From Methanomassiliicoccales archaeon (GTDB lineage Archaea; Thermoplasmatota; Thermoplasmata; Methanomassiliicoccales; UBA472), in assembly GCA_026394395.1 (NCBI GenBank), contig JAPKYK010000005.1, positions 129,500-183,412 on the forward strand: a stretch of DNA of 53,913 nucleotides, in the 5' to 3' direction. Both the position numbers and the translations under genes were made by a program. Positions 1 to 9,013 of this stretch are shown here, in pieces. The notes below the pieces were generated by a model. It had not been told where the DNA came from. It ran no database searches and saw nothing but the letters and a program-made list of their open reading frames with translations. Within the stretch, counting starts at the first letter, position 1. Every line of letters starts with the position of its first letter.

Positions 1-734
1 TCGCCCTGGGTGCAGTGATATTGGACCAGATATACCTCGGATCCTATATGTCCGGGGGTGTCGGGTTCACTCAGTACGCCAACGCCGCCTACTGCGACAA
101 CATCCTGGAGGACTACACATACTGGGCCGTGGACCACATCAAGGACAAGTACGGCGGGTTCTGCAAAAGCAAGCCCTCCACCGAGCTGATCGAGAAGCTC
201 GGTACCGAGATCAACTCCTACGCCCTGGAGATGTACGAGCGCTACCCGGCTGCCATGGAAGCCCACTTCGGTGGGTCCCAGAGGGCCACCGTCGCCGCCG
301 CCGCAACTGGTATCGGAGTCGCCTTCGCTACCGGAAACGCCAACGCGGGTATAAACGGATGGTACCTGTCCATGTACCAGCACAGGGAGAGGCTCGGAAG
401 GCTCGGGTTCTACGGATACGACCTGCAAGACAACTGCGGCGCCGCCAACTCGTTCTCCTACAGGAGCGACGAGGGGCTGCCGCACGAGCTGCGCGGTGCG
501 AACTACCCGATCTACGCGATGAACGTGGGGCACCTGAGCGGATACACCGGTATCGCCCTGGCTCCCCACGCCGCTCGCGGAGATGCCTACGTCTGCCACC
601 CGCTGGTCAAGATCGCCTTCGCCGACAAGAACCTACCCTTCGACTTCGCCAACATCACCAAGGAATTTGGTCGTGGCTGCCTGAGGGAGTTCATGCCGAT
701 GGGTGAGAGGACCGCTGTCATCCCCGCCAAGTAA
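1..734 (+). CDS. mcrA: Methyl-coenzyme M reductase alpha subunit, C-terminal part (5' end outside window)
   Basis: The reading frame is open from the left edge (codons in phase with position 3), so only about the last 243 residues are present. MCR catalyses the last step of methanogenesis, methyl-CoM plus CoB giving methane and the heterodisulfide, in the cytoplasm with coenzyme F430. The [10 protein letters not shown] segment and the [12 protein letters not shown] segment are diagnostic of McrA. By family knowledge the latter carries modified residues: the thioglycine Gly (codon 414-416), the Asp that can be didehydrated (429-431) and the S-methyl-Cys (435-437); all three are kept here. A DUF2098 gene follows 8 bp downstream on the same strand. 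Identification is near certain. Confidence 0.98.
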   Translation, partial: ALGAVILDQIYLGSYMSGGVGFTQYANAAYCDNILEDYTYWAVDHIKDKYGGFCKSKPSTELIEKLGTEINSYALEMYERYPAAMEAHFGGSQRATVAAAATGIGVAFATGNANAGINGWYLSMYQHRERLGRLGFYGYDLQDNCGAANSFSYRSDEGLPHELRGANYPIYAMNVGHLSGYTGIALAPHAARGDAYVCHPLVKIAFADKNLPFDFANITKEFGRGCLREFMPMGERTAVIPAK

Positions 735-742
735 GGTGTCCA

Positions 743-1012
743 ATGCAAGTAGGAGAGTACGTGAAATACAGAGTCACCGGGACGGTGGGAAAGGTACTGG
801 AAGTGCACCAGCGCGACGGGGTGGATTGGGCTTTGCTCGACACCTACGAGCTATGGTACGTATCCAGCCTCCTGGACCCCGCCTCGGCGGACGAGTACAA
901 GCGGACCTCCTTCAAGGATCGGACCCACGCTCAGTCATTGGAGGAAATGCAGGCCTTGACCGACGAGATCATGGCCGACATATCCGTCGTGACACCGAGC
1001 GGGAGTGGCTGA
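743..1012 (+). CDS. DUF2098 family small protein downstream of mcrA
   Basis: This 89-residue protein begins 8 bp after mcrA and is very likely cotranscribed with it. The N-terminal half (VGEYVKYRVTGTVGKVLEV, then WALLDTYELWYV) looks like a small beta-barrel of the DUF2098 type, a family I associate with methanogens. The C-terminal third is a predicted helix with acidic residues. No catalytic motif is visible and the function is not known. Position directly after mcrA suggests a role tied to MCR maturation or abundance, which is inference. An AT-rich terminator follows. Confidence 0.8.
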   Translation: MQVGEYVKYRVTGTVGKVLEVHQRDGVDWALLDTYELWYVSSLLDPASADEYKRTSFKDRTHAQSLEEMQALTDEIMADISVVTPSGSG

Positions 1013-1038
1013 ACAAGCGCAAACAAACCCTTTCCATT

Positions 1039-1057
1039 AATTTTTTTTAAAAAAAAA
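1039..1057 (+). terminator. Oligo-T/oligo-A terminator after the mcr operon
   Basis: A run of eight T residues directly followed by nine A residues lies 27 bp after the DUF2098 stop. On the plus strand the T run is a typical archaeal intrinsic termination signal. The A run read on the minus strand is also a T run, so the element can serve the convergent gene ending at 1105. Confidence 0.6.
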
Positions 1058-1104
1058 TGTGTGGACGACGGTCTCGAGGACCGCTCGTACGTTTTTGAGG
1101 AAGA

Positions 1105-1647
1105 TCAGGACATGTCAAAGCCGACCAGTATGCTGGCCAGCTTGGGGTTGTCCTCCAGCTCGTAATAGTTCTTTATGACCAGGTCGCTGAGGGGCGATGG
1201 GCTGCAGGACACGATGTTCTTGGCTCCCGGGACCTGCTCCAGTTCCTGGAAGGACACCGGCGGCATGAGGAAGAACTCCTTGTTCTTCGGCACCTTGTCG
1301 GTGAAGACCACGAAGTCGTCCCCAAGCCAACAGATGTTCTCCTTGTCCTTGTATAAGGCGTGCTGTCCGGGAAGGATCTCCGTGCCGATGACCAGGTCGG
1401 TGTCTCCCATCATGAGCACGGTCGGCTCGGGTGGGGGTCGGAACCGGGTGTCCTTGATTATGCAGATGATATGCTGTCGGGTAAGGCACTGGTTCACGCC
1501 TTCGTTCACCACGTCCAGGCCGATCTGGGACTTGATGCCGCCCTCGATCTGCTTGATAGCCTCCACGACCTTCGTTTCCAGAACGAAGGCCAGGCGGGTA
1601 CCGGTCATTCCCTTTATGATCTCCACAGCTCTCTCTTCCGGTTGCAC
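1105..1647 (-). CDS. Unknown protein, paralogue of the 5858-6421 product
   Basis: A 180-residue soluble protein that I cannot assign to a named family. Its C-terminal half aligns with the minus-strand gene between mcrC and mmp3: both have a PP(V/M)(S/T)F motif followed by a VP..KN(I/L)VS segment and end in a short (V/I)G(F/Y)D tail, preceded by a hydrophobic stretch ending in an acidic loop (DDFVVFTD versus EDFVLYGD). The N-terminus (residues 5-60) is helical. There is no signal peptide, no membrane segment and no metal motif. Both copies sit antisense inside the MCR/marker-gene block, so a role near methanogenesis or its regulation is conceivable but unproven. The start is the first Met of the frame. 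Confidence 0.75.
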   Translation of the reverse strand: MQPEERAVEIIKGMTGTRLAFVLETKVVEAIKQIEGGIKSQIGLDVVNEGVNQCLTRQHIICIIKDTRFRPPPEPTVLMMGDTDLVIGTEILPGQHALYKDKENICWLGDDFVVFTDKVPKNKEFFLMPPVSFQELEQVPGAKNIVSCSPSPLSDLVIKNYYELEDNPKLASILVGFDMS

Positions 1648-1728
1648 GTCGCCCTCAACGTTCTTTGGTTAGAAATATTTTATTCGAGGACCGCACGCTT
1701 AATATCCCGGCTAGGGGATTCTCAGGTC

Positions 1729-2022
1729 ATGAGCCTGGAACAGATGGCCGAACAGCAGCCTGAGGTCATTCGAGCCATGTACCGATTCAAGAACGAGGTG
1801 TTCAAGGACAACAACCTCACCTTCAAGGAAAAGGAGCTGATCGCCGTGGCCATAACCGCGGTCCTGAAATGCGATGAATGCTTCCAGCTTCACTCCAAGA
1901 AGGCCATGGAGGCCGGGGCCACCAAGGATCAGATACGGGAGGCCTTGAACGTGGCCATGTACCTGGCCGGTCCCAGCGCAGTAGTGGGCATGCCATCCAT
2001 CGACAAGTTCCTGTCGCAGTGA
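1729..2022 (+). CDS. Carboxymuconolactone decarboxylase/AhpD-like protein
   Basis: This 97-residue, mostly helical protein carries the AhpD/CMD motif KCDECFQLHSKKA around residues 47-59: a CxxC pair followed by His. In the family these form a redox-active or peroxidase-linked active site. The following AGATKDQIREAL segment is also typical. The length matches single-domain members. The ATG at 1729 is chosen because the longer frame upstream runs antisense through the neighbouring gene. It is convergent with the gene at 2023-2364; the two stop codons abut as TGATCA. A role in thiol redox homeostasis or peroxide defence is inferred from the family. Confidence 0.88.
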   Translation: MSLEQMAEQQPEVIRAMYRFKNEVFKDNNLTFKEKELIAVAITAVLKCDECFQLHSKKAMEAGATKDQIREALNVAMYLAGPSAVVGMPSIDKFLSQ

Positions 2023-2364
2023 TCAGCCGACGAACTCCACCACGACCGTCTTCTTCAAGGCCAGCTCGGCGGCGGCCTCGGCGCATTTTATCATGGCCAT
2101 AGGCACCGGGCATGAGGAATGCTTCAGCACATCACCGCACAGCTGGTACACGGTGTTGTCGTTGAACGGCATCTTCATCACGTCCCAGATCTCCATCTTC
2201 TTCAGCACCTTCTTCAAGTTCCTCACCTGGGGGCAGTCGCTTTGCAGTATCTCGAACTCCACAATCATCCCGTCCGTGCGAGCCTGGATGGTGCTGTGGA
2301 GGCGGCACACGCCTGGATCGACCTTCACCGTAGCCATAAGTGGAAGCTCAGTCTCTTCGGTCAT
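2023..2364 (-). CDS. Conserved cysteine-containing protein, DUF6951-like
   Basis: A 113-residue protein with a compact alpha/beta appearance. Conserved-looking cysteines fall in the segments VDPGVCRLHSTI, LQSDCPQV, LCGDVL and HSSCPVPMAMIKCAE. The SCPVP...KA.E...LAL ending resembles the archaeal DUF6951 family, an assignment from memory that a profile search should confirm. No signal peptide. The start at 2364 is preferred over the longer frame because a TATA-like sequence lies about 25-30 bp upstream; Met at 2337 is an alternative. Its stop abuts that of the convergent AhpD-like gene. Function unknown; the cysteines could bind metal or an iron-sulfur cluster. Confidence 0.72.
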   Translation of the reverse strand: MTEETELPLMATVKVDPGVCRLHSTIQARTDGMIVEFEILQSDCPQVRNLKKVLKKMEIWDVMKMPFNDNTVYQLCGDVLKHSSCPVPMAMIKCAEAAAELALKKTVVVEFVG

Positions 2365-2551
2365 TCGAACGAAATGCAGTTCCAGCCAGATAATCATATG
2401 CCCCCGGTAACGGGCAGGTCATAACCACGAGGTGCTCCTAATCACGAACGCCGCACCTCTGGATGATAACATAGAGCGGTCCATCACAAGCGCATGAGAG
2501 CTATCGGGGTATGGAACATAAAAAGGAAAAACCGCGGTCATTAGCAGGCTT

Positions 2552-3517
2552 CTAAGGACGCAGCTTGGTCAGTTTGGTCAGCAGTTCCGCAGGCGTCCCC
2601 TTTCCCAGGTCCAGAGTGGCGATGGCCGCGATGGCCTCCTTCTTGCGCATTATGGGCACGGCGATGACCGGCAGCCCCCTATAAGGTCCGCTAGTGGATA
2701 CCCGACGAACGATGGCGCCCTTCCTCATGGCCTCCTCGAGCATAGGCCCGGTGAACACGGTGTCCACGACCTCTCCGTCCTCGCAGCGGACCCCGGTGTG
2801 GTTTCGGCTGCGCATGGTGACCGGCATACGCTCTAGGAGCTCGTGTATCGCCAATGCCAGGCAGCGCAGCTCGTCGGACTCCGTGTCCTGGCTGAGTATG
2901 TTCGTGCCCTCGTTCCAGCAACGCTTGCTAAGGTTACCTAATGACAGGGCCGCGGTCACCGCGCCCTTCTCCGCCGCATCGTAGCTGAAGGCCGAACCGA
3001 TAATGATGACATCACCATCATCCATGCGGAAGTAGTTGCGCAACGGGGCCACCAGATTTTGATCCGGGAACTCCTCGTCCCCCGGGAACACTATCCGTCC
3101 TTTCTGAACGACGAGGGTCGTAGCTCCGACCGCTCCGGCACGTACCGCCTCGTCCCTTTGCTCGCACCCTAAGCGAACTCGGGAACCCGCGCCCTTGATC
3201 AGGACCGCGCAGTTGAACTTGCCAAGGGTAAGGTCGGACAGCTCCACCTGCCTTACCTCCACACCCGAATTGTCCAGCTTGCGCCTTCCGCGATCGGTGA
3301 TGGTGATCCCTAAGCGAGAGCTCTCCACAGACCCCTCCCGCGTCATCTTATCCAAGATGGTCCGAGTGCTTCCCTCCCCTATCTGGAGGACCTCGGCCAA
3401 GGCCTTGCGCCCGATTGGTCCCTCCTTGGCCACTACCTGGTGTGCCTTCCAGATGTGATATGCGGTGAACTTAGGAGTGGGACCTCCGGCAAAGTATGAA
3501 TTGAAAGACATGGACAT
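2552..3517 (-). CDS. Winged-helix regulator with DUF4443 and DUF2111 domains
   Basis: About 321 residues in three parts. Residues 10-75 form a winged helix-turn-helix (GRKALAEVLQIGEGSTRTIL, then a wing ending in LGITITDRGR). A middle segment to about residue 190 fits DUF4443. The last 120 residues match DUF2111, a methanogen-restricted domain: MPVTMRSRNHTGVRCEDGEVVD and PYRGLPVIAVPI are typical. It is divergent from atwA-mcrC and its promoter contains a perfect palindrome at 3522-3542, so it probably represses itself and controls the MCR activation operon; this is inference. The frame could start at 3544, but that would place the operator inside the coding sequence, so the Met at 3517 (or 3511) is preferred. 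Confidence 0.85.
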   Translation of the reverse strand: MSMSFNSYFAGGPTPKFTAYHIWKAHQVVAKEGPIGRKALAEVLQIGEGSTRTILDKMTREGSVESSRLGITITDRGRRKLDNSGVEVRQVELSDLTLGKFNCAVLIKGAGSRVRLGCEQRDEAVRAGAVGATTLVVQKGRIVFPGDEEFPDQNLVAPLRNYFRMDDGDVIIIGSAFSYDAAEKGAVTAALSLGNLSKRCWNEGTNILSQDTESDELRCLALAIHELLERMPVTMRSRNHTGVRCEDGEVVDTVFTGPMLEEAMRKGAIVRRVSTSGPYRGLPVIAVPIMRKKEAIAAIATLDLGKGTPAELLTKLTKLRP

Positions 3518-3521
3518 TATG

Positions 3522-3542
3522 GGATGGATATATAATCCATCC
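3522..3542. promoter_or_regulatory. Perfect palindrome GGATGGAT-N5-ATCCATCC, putative operator
   Basis: Two 8-bp arms in perfect inverted repeat around an ATATA spacer, immediately upstream of the winged-helix/DUF2111 gene and about 90 bp before atwA. The AT-rich centre overlaps the promoter of the minus-strand regulator. The plus-strand TATA box (about 3598-3608, AATATAAACG) sits some 30 bp before the leaderless ATG of atwA. The site is the right size for a dimeric winged-helix protein; binding by the adjacent regulator is inference. Confidence 0.7.
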
Positions 3543-3629
3543 ATAAATATCTTACATCATCCAATCGTTAATGCCAGACAGTAAAAACGGGGAAAGTAAT
3601 ATAAACGCAATAATCGTTGGCAACCGCGT

Positions 3630-5252
3630 ATGCCTGAAGGTTCAGAGGTTTTCATTATATTGGACAAAGTCTCCAAGAGCTTCAACGGGAACCAGATTCT
3701 AAAGGACATTAGCACCACAGTGCATACTGGAGAGGTCCTGGGACTGATCGGAAGGAGCGGCAGCGGTAAATCCGTGCTCATCAACGCCATGCGCGGTACC
3801 CACGAATACAAGCCAGATTCCGGTCACATCATCTACCGTGTAAACCATTGCAAAGCCTGTGGGTGGGTGGACATGCCTTCCCCCGGTGCCAAATGCGTCA
3901 AGTGCGGCAAAGGTACGGAGATCAAGGAGATCGACTACTGGGCCCTCGACGAGAGGAACCCATTGCGAATGGCCATGCGCGGTCGCATCGCCATCATGAT
4001 GCAGAGGACCTTCGCTTTGTACGGAGACCTCACGGTCATCGAGAACGTGTTTGAGGCCATGAAGGAGAAGTCTGACGAGAAGAAGGTAGAACGGGCCATC
4101 CAATTGCTGGAAATGGTCAACATGACCCACCGCACCATGCACATCGCCCGCGACCTGTCCGGCGGGGAGAAACAGAGGACGGTACTGGCCAGACAGCTGG
4201 CCCGGGAACCCCTGTTGTTCCTGGCCGACGAGCCCACCGGAACCTTGGACCCGGAGACGGCGGACACTGTGCACAAGGCCCTCATAAAGGCCGTGGAGGA
4301 CTCGGGAATGTCCATGATAGTCACCTCCCACTGGCCAAAGGCCATCGCCCTCCTGTCCCACCGGGCCATATGGCTCGAGGACGGCATGATCAAGGCCGAG
4401 GGCGCTCCCGTCGATGTCACTAAGGCCTTTGACGTTGGGTTCGAGAAGGAAGCCGACATGAACGTCGAGGTCGGCCAGCCAGTGATCCGCGTCGATGGCG
4501 CCAAGAAATACTTCTACTCCATCGTCCGCGGGGTGGTCAAGGCCGTGGATGACGTGACCTTCGACGTGTATGACAAGGAGATATTCGGCCTCATCGGCCT
4601 GAGCGGGGCGGGGAAGACCACCTTATCGCGCATGATATCCGGGATCACCCCGGCCACGCACGGGGACGTGCTCGTGCGTGTCGGCGATGAGTGGGTCAAT
4701 ATGTCCGACCTCGGCGAGGAGGGCAGAGGCCGCGCAACACAGTATATTGGAATAATGCACCAGGAGAACGCCCTGTACCCCTTCAACACCGTGCTACAGA
4801 ACCTCACTGTCTGCCTGGGAATGAAGTTGCCACAGGAGCTGGCCAAGATGAAGGCCATACAGGTGCTGCGTGGCGTCGGCTTCACCGCCAAGGAGGTGGA
4901 GCGCATGCTCTACGCCTATCCCGAATCCCTGAGCGTCGGCGAGCGACAACGCATCGCCCTGGCCCGGACGATGATCATCGAACCCCGTTTCGTAGTTCTG
5001 GACGAACCGACAGGCACCATGGATCCCATCACTAGACAGGCGGTCGCTAAGTCGGTGATGCACGCCCGTAAGGAGCTCAATGAGACGTTCCTAATCGTCA
5101 GTCATGACATGGACTTCATCTTGGCCTGTTGCGACCGCGTCGCCCTCATGAAAGGCGGCAAGGTCGTGGCCATGGGCACGCCGACCGAAGTCCTGGCCGG
5201 CATGTCCCAGAAAGACCTGGACGGTGACGAGTCCAAGGTTTGTGAGGTCTGA
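3630..5252 (+). CDS. atwA: MCR activation component A2, twin ABC ATPase
   Basis: 540 residues with two ABC ATPase modules and no membrane segments. Module 1 has Walker A GRSGSGKS (about residue 50), the signature LSGGEKQ and Walker B LLFLADEP. Module 2 has Walker A GLSGAGKT, a degenerate signature LSVGERQ and Walker B FVVLDEP. Between Walker A and the signature of module 1 is a Cys-rich insertion with two CxxC pairs ([15 protein letters not shown]), characteristic of component A2. A2 supplies the ATP-dependent step in reductive activation of F430 in MCR. The ATG lies about 25-30 bp after a TATA box, suggesting a leaderless transcript. mcrC follows after 2 bp. Confidence 0.95.
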   Translation: MPEGSEVFIILDKVSKSFNGNQILKDISTTVHTGEVLGLIGRSGSGKSVLINAMRGTHEYKPDSGHIIYRVNHCKACGWVDMPSPGAKCVKCGKGTEIKEIDYWALDERNPLRMAMRGRIAIMMQRTFALYGDLTVIENVFEAMKEKSDEKKVERAIQLLEMVNMTHRTMHIARDLSGGEKQRTVLARQLAREPLLFLADEPTGTLDPETADTVHKALIKAVEDSGMSMIVTSHWPKAIALLSHRAIWLEDGMIKAEGAPVDVTKAFDVGFEKEADMNVEVGQPVIRVDGAKKYFYSIVRGVVKAVDDVTFDVYDKEIFGLIGLSGAGKTTLSRMISGITPATHGDVLVRVGDEWVNMSDLGEEGRGRATQYIGIMHQENALYPFNTVLQNLTVCLGMKLPQELAKMKAIQVLRGVGFTAKEVERMLYAYPESLSVGERQRIALARTMIIEPRFVVLDEPTGTMDPITRQAVAKSVMHARKELNETFLIVSHDMDFILACCDRVALMKGGKVVAMGTPTEVLAGMSQKDLDGDESKVCEV

Positions 5253-5254
5253 GC

Positions 5255-5857
5255 TTGAAGGATTCCATCGGCCGCAAGACACGTTTTGTGGAATGCCGCG
5301 AGTCACGGGGCATGGGGATAGGCGGAAGCCTGGCCCAACGCGCCACCATCTCCGACAGCGGCCGTGACGTTGTGGCCGTGGCCATGGGTCCCGGCAAGCG
5401 TCACATCACCAAACCGGTCTGCGAGATCACCTATGGTCTCCGAGAGGAGGGCATAGACATATCAGTACTGGTTGTGACGGCCGGTTCGGGCGTACCAACC
5501 GATGCCCCGGACGTCTCCACCGGCTCCCTTTTCGGTCTGGACCCCATCGAGGTAGCCCGCATCCAGCAGTTCAAGGTGATGCTGATCCACCTGGGCAACG
5601 TGCGCAACCACATCATCTACAAAGCCCGCCTGATCCTAAGGAACGTTGATTTGCCGGCGGTCATCGTCTGCCAGGCCCCGGTGGACTTCGAGGACTTCGC
5701 CCGAATAGGGTGCAAGACCCGCTTGGTCATGCCCAAGGACTCGGACATCAACACCAAAGGCACGATCCAGGAGATCATCACCGGCGTGGTACGCGGAACC
5801 ACCGTCAGTCAGGTCAAGTTGGATGAGATAGTGTCCAAGGTCAAGCAGACGATGTGA
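5255..5857 (+). CDS. mcrC: MCR operon protein C
   Basis: About 200 residues matching Mcr[18 protein letters not shown] near the N-terminus, then [24 protein letters not shown] and VVTAGSGVP(T/S)DAPDV. McrC has been reported to copurify with component A2 and marker proteins 3, 7 and 17 in the complex that activates MCR, and those genes are all present here. The likely start is a TTG two bases after the atwA stop, indicating translational coupling. The stop abuts that of the convergent gene at 5858-6421 as TGATCA. In many methanogens mcrC lies within the mcr operon; here it sits with atwA instead. Confidence 0.95.
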   Translation: MKDSIGRKTRFVECRESRGMGIGGSLAQRATISDSGRDVVAVAMGPGKRHITKPVCEITYGLREEGIDISVLVVTAGSGVPTDAPDVSTGSLFGLDPIEVARIQQFKVMLIHLGNVRNHIIYKARLILRNVDLPAVIVCQAPVDFEDFARIGCKTRLVMPKDSDINTKGTIQEIITGVVRGTTVSQVKLDEIVSKVKQTM

Positions 5858-6421
5858 TCAAAGATCGTAACCGATCAGATGCGTCCAGTGCTTGGTATTC
5901 TCGAAGCCCAACCGCCGCCGCGCATAATCGTCGGAGATGGTGGATATGCTGGCGCTGACCAGGTTCTTTATCTCCGGCACGTCTTTCAGCAAAGGGAAGG
6001 TCATGGGGGGAATGCGGAAGTACGGCTCGCCGACGATGTCCACATCCCCGTAGAGCACGAAGTCCTCGCTAAGAAGATAGGCGTTCTCCCGCAGCTCCAT
6101 CCCTTCCCTGCGTCCCTCTGGCAGATACTCTCCGATGATATGCCCCTTCTGGTCGACGATATGGACCAGGTGCTCCTGGGGTGCTAATATGATCACGTCC
6201 GGGCGCACTACGATGATGAATACCTCCTGTCGGCTGAGCACGTCCCATACCCCGGTGTTGACAAAGGCCATCATCCCGCCGACGGCCCCGTTGGCCTCCG
6301 CCTCCCGTTCTCGCCGTTCCAGCTCTTCGCGGAACCCCGGATCAAGGAACTCCAGGGCGTCCACTCCATCATAGGAAAGCAATCTCTCGCGCACGACATC
6401 GCGCAGCCGCAGACGGTCCAC
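5858..6421 (-). CDS. Unknown protein, paralogue of the 1105-1647 product
   Basis: 187 residues, soluble, with a charged helical N-terminus (RERLLSYDGVDALEF, then an Arg/Glu-rich segment) and a C-terminal half homologous to the product of 1105-1647 (shared PPMTF motif, VPEIKNLVSASIS, and IGYD tail). It is placed antisense between mcrC and mmp3, breaking an otherwise unidirectional block; its stop codon is fused to that of mcrC. I recognise no catalytic motif. Retention of two paralogues beside the same genes argues for a function connected with them, as inference only. Confidence 0.75.
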   Translation of the reverse strand: MDRLRLRDVVRERLLSYDGVDALEFLDPGFREELERREREAEANGAVGGMMAFVNTGVWDVLSRQEVFIIVVRPDVIILAPQEHLVHIVDQKGHIIGEYLPEGRREGMELRENAYLLSEDFVLYGDVDIVGEPYFRIPPMTFPLLKDVPEIKNLVSASISTISDDYARRRLGFENTKHWTHLIGYDL

Positions 6422-6574
6422 GGGGATTAATGGTGACCCAGATATTCATAGGTTTTATAAGCCGGTCGTCGCTGTTTGTACATAGGTCTTATCCGGCCGG
6501 TCGAGCGCCTCGGCCAGCACGGAATATTCAACATAAACATTAATACTGGCGCACTGCATCCCTGGGGGGACAAG

Positions 6575-8167
6575 ATGAGAGCTGTCGTCAACGGGAAAGT
6601 AAAAGAGCTGCCCAAAGGGGCCACGGTGGCTCAGGCCGTGGAGGGAGAGCCTTACACTGCAGGGAATTCCTTAGCCTTGATCAAGGCCATGGATGACCAG
6701 CGCAAGATGACCAATGAGTACATGGTCAAGACCTCCAAGGGATGCTTTATCATCGAGCTGAACGAGAGCGCCTATTCCGAAGCATGGAAGAGGCTGTACC
6801 ACGACGTAGTGGGCAGGAACCTCCGCTGGCAGACCACCCGACTGCACGCCTTCGGTTCCTTTCCCACCCAGTTCGAGAAGTCCCGAAGCACCAGCTCCTT
6901 CAAGCGCTACGATTGCTTCTTCGCCCTGGGCGGGTACGATGTCAATACCACTTACTTCATGATAGCCAGGATAGACATGAGCGACGACCTCGGCCTGGAC
7001 CACGCCGTTTTCGGGCGGGTGACCAGGGGGAGGCACATCCTGGACCTTTTGGACGAGGGGGACGTGATCGAGCACATCGAGCCGGTGGTGCTCCGCATGA
7101 CCTCCCAGAACGCCTTCGCCACCGATGACCTCAGCCTTCCCGTGGAGGAAGGGATGGTCATCGAGACCTACGTAGAGGTGAAGCTGGACGAGAGGTCCCC
7201 GCTGTGCTGCGAGCACTTCCTGGTGGTCGTGGGCGATGGCAGCATCCCCATCGACGAGAAGGGGTTCAGTTACAGCGCCTGCGAGGCCAATATGGACACG
7301 AATCTGGGTCAGGAGTACAGCGATGTGCGCCACCCGGACACCGTGACCGTAAGGCACCAGGGACACCAGGTGGGCAAGATATTCTTCTACAACCAGGTGC
7401 GCCAGATGAACCGCTCTCACAATCTGGTGGGCAAGGTGGTCAACGGCAAGAACCTGGTCCATCTGGTCCCCCTAAAAGGTAAGATGCTGGTCCGTCCGGA
7501 CCCCGTACGCATAATAACCATCGGCATGACCCAGGCTCAGGGCGCGGCCTTCCTGGCCTCCATCGGAAAGAAGCAGAAGAGGAGCGGGGATGTCTCCGAC
7601 AATGCCGTCATAGTGGAGCAGGAACCGGAGATGACCATATACGCCATGAAGGACGACGAGATCGAGACCATCGGCATCAGGGCGGACCGTATATTCGCCA
7701 TAACCATGGACGCCAAGGAGTCCCCCTGGACCATCCGTTACTTCAAAAAGATCACCGGCCTGGACCATAAGTCCGTCGGCACCATGAAGGTGCATTTCAC
7801 TTTCGAAGGTATGCCTATGATCACATTCCAAGGGGACCCCTTGCTGGCCGCGGACCTTTACCCGGAGAAAAAGTTCAAAGGGCTATCAGTGCGGGGCGAC
7901 ATCGGCATAACCAACATGTCCCGGCCCCAAAGGGGCCTTGTGGGCATTCGTCTGGAGGAGAGCAACGAATTCGGACCCACCGGGGAGGAGTCGCAGGGAG
8001 GTAACATCCTCGGTCGCTTCATCGGCGACCTGGACACACTGATGAAGGACGTCAAGGAAGAGGACATCGTCTACATCCGGCAGGCCCGTCCCGAGGAAAT
8101 GACGGGGCCGAAGAAGAAGGCCAAGAAGACCGCCAAGAAAAAAAAGGAGGGCTCCAATGGAAAGTGA
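6575..8167 (+). CDS. mmp3: Methanogenesis marker protein 3
   Basis: 530 residues matching methanogenesis marker 3 (UPF0288). The protein opens with a small ubiquitin-like segment (MRAVVNGKVKELPKGATVAQAV). A cyclophilin-like portion follows (FGRVTRGRHILDLLDEGDVIEHIEP), then the conserved GFSYSACEANMDTNLGQEYS stretch with its Cys, and a Lys-rich tail (KKKAKKTAKKKK). Mmp3 is one of the proteins reported with McrC and A2 in the MCR activation complex. The ATG at 6575 is chosen because GGGGGA lies just upstream and the frame beyond it has no recognisable homology. It overlaps mmp6 by 11 bp, starting a run of translationally coupled marker genes. Confidence 0.93.
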   Translation: MRAVVNGKVKELPKGATVAQAVEGEPYTAGNSLALIKAMDDQRKMTNEYMVKTSKGCFIIELNESAYSEAWKRLYHDVVGRNLRWQTTRLHAFGSFPTQFEKSRSTSSFKRYDCFFALGGYDVNTTYFMIARIDMSDDLGLDHAVFGRVTRGRHILDLLDEGDVIEHIEPVVLRMTSQNAFATDDLSLPVEEGMVIETYVEVKLDERSPLCCEHFLVVVGDGSIPIDEKGFSYSACEANMDTNLGQEYSDVRHPDTVTVRHQGHQVGKIFFYNQVRQMNRSHNLVGKVVNGKNLVHLVPLKGKMLVRPDPVRIITIGMTQAQGAAFLASIGKKQKRSGDVSDNAVIVEQEPEMTIYAMKDDEIETIGIRADRIFAITMDAKESPWTIRYFKKITGLDHKSVGTMKVHFTFEGMPMITFQGDPLLAADLYPEKKFKGLSVRGDIGITNMSRPQRGLVGIRLEESNEFGPTGEESQGGNILGRFIGDLDTLMKDVKEEDIVYIRQARPEEMTGPKKKAKKTAKKKKEGSNGK

Positions 8168-8582
8168 CATAGAGACCAGGCTGATATTCATCGCCCCGTC
8201 GTCCGACCTCACCCCGGACCAGATCGCCCGCTTCGTGCACAACATAAGTAACGGCGTCATCGTCAAGGAAACCTGCTATGGAGTGGTGCTGGAAGGGCCG
8301 CGCGACGAGGTCCGTCACACCCGGGACGAGCTCCGCAAGCTGGACCCCAACCGCATATTTTCCAAAGTAAGAGCGTTCCCGGTGGGCGACATCCGCCGCT
8401 GCCGGGCGCATCACGGCTCTCGACCGGGCTTCGCCCAGCTGGAGAAGGAATGGAAGGACCTGTGCCTTATCGAAAAGGGCCTGATATGCATGGAGAAGGG
8501 CGAGAAACCCCCCGAGCCTAAAAGAAGGGGCAAGATGCCAGTCACCGACCTTAAGAAGCTAATCGACGAGGTAACACCATGA
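8157..8582 (+). CDS. mmp6: Methanogenesis marker protein 6
   Basis: 141 residues, compact alpha/beta. Recognised by RLIFIAPSSDLTPDQIARFVHN near the start, a ferredoxin-fold-like body and the PNRIFSKVRAFPVGDIRRCRAHHG segment with conserved Cys-His. The C-terminus is helical and basic. The start overlaps the end of mmp3 and its stop overlaps the start of mmp5 by 4 bp (ATGA). Biochemical role unknown; strict conservation in methanogens and this neighbourhood link it to MCR or F430 maturation. Confidence 0.9.
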   Translation: MESDIETRLIFIAPSSDLTPDQIARFVHNISNGVIVKETCYGVVLEGPRDEVRHTRDELRKLDPNRIFSKVRAFPVGDIRRCRAHHGSRPGFAQLEKEWKDLCLIEKGLICMEKGEKPPEPKRRGKMPVTDLKKLIDEVTP

Positions 8583-9013
8583 AGATCTTCATAATGCCGC
8601 CGAACAGCATGATTCTGTACGACCTGGTGGAGAGGTTGGGCCACGAACCGCTCAGTCTGATGCAGGGGCTGAGGGAAAGGGTCACCTCCAACGAGATAGA
8701 GGCTCCACCGCTCAACGTCACCATGGACGATGTCAAGAAGGGGCTGAAGTACGCTGGCATTGAGATACCATCCGGAATACGTGGACGACTGGCGGTCTAC
8801 GGTCCGCTCATCGATCAGGCGGAAGCGGCCATATTCATGGAGTCCGCTCCCTACAGCTTCGGCTGCGTCGGCTGTCAACGCACCAACGAGCTGGCCAAGC
8901 TGCTGGTCCGTAAAAGGAAGGTGCCCATCCTCACTCTGATATATCCGGAGAACGAGGATGAGGCCAAGTTCATGGTTGTAAAGATCAAAGAGTTCCTGGA
9001 GGGTTTGAAATGA
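8579..9013 (+). CDS. mmp5: Methanogenesis marker protein 5
   Basis: 144 residues. [26 protein letters not shown] at the start and [21 protein letters not shown] toward the C-terminus are characteristic of marker 5. The GCVGC pair could bind metal or an iron-sulfur cluster. The gene overlaps mmp6 and mmp15 by 4 bp each, so it lies in the middle of a coupled run. No membrane segment or signal peptide; function unknown beyond association with methanogenesis. Confidence 0.9.
   Translation: MKIFIMPPNSMILYDLVERLGHEPLSLMQGLRERVTSNEIEAPPLNVTMDDVKKGLKYAGIEIPSGIRGRLAVYGPLIDQAEAAIFMESAPYSFGCVGCQRTNELAKLLVRKRKVPILTLIYPENEDEAKFMVVKIKEFLEGLK

Noticed and set aside
6476-6574. Longer N-terminus for Mmp3
   Set aside because: The first 33 codons lack homology, and a good ribosome-binding site precedes ATG 6575.
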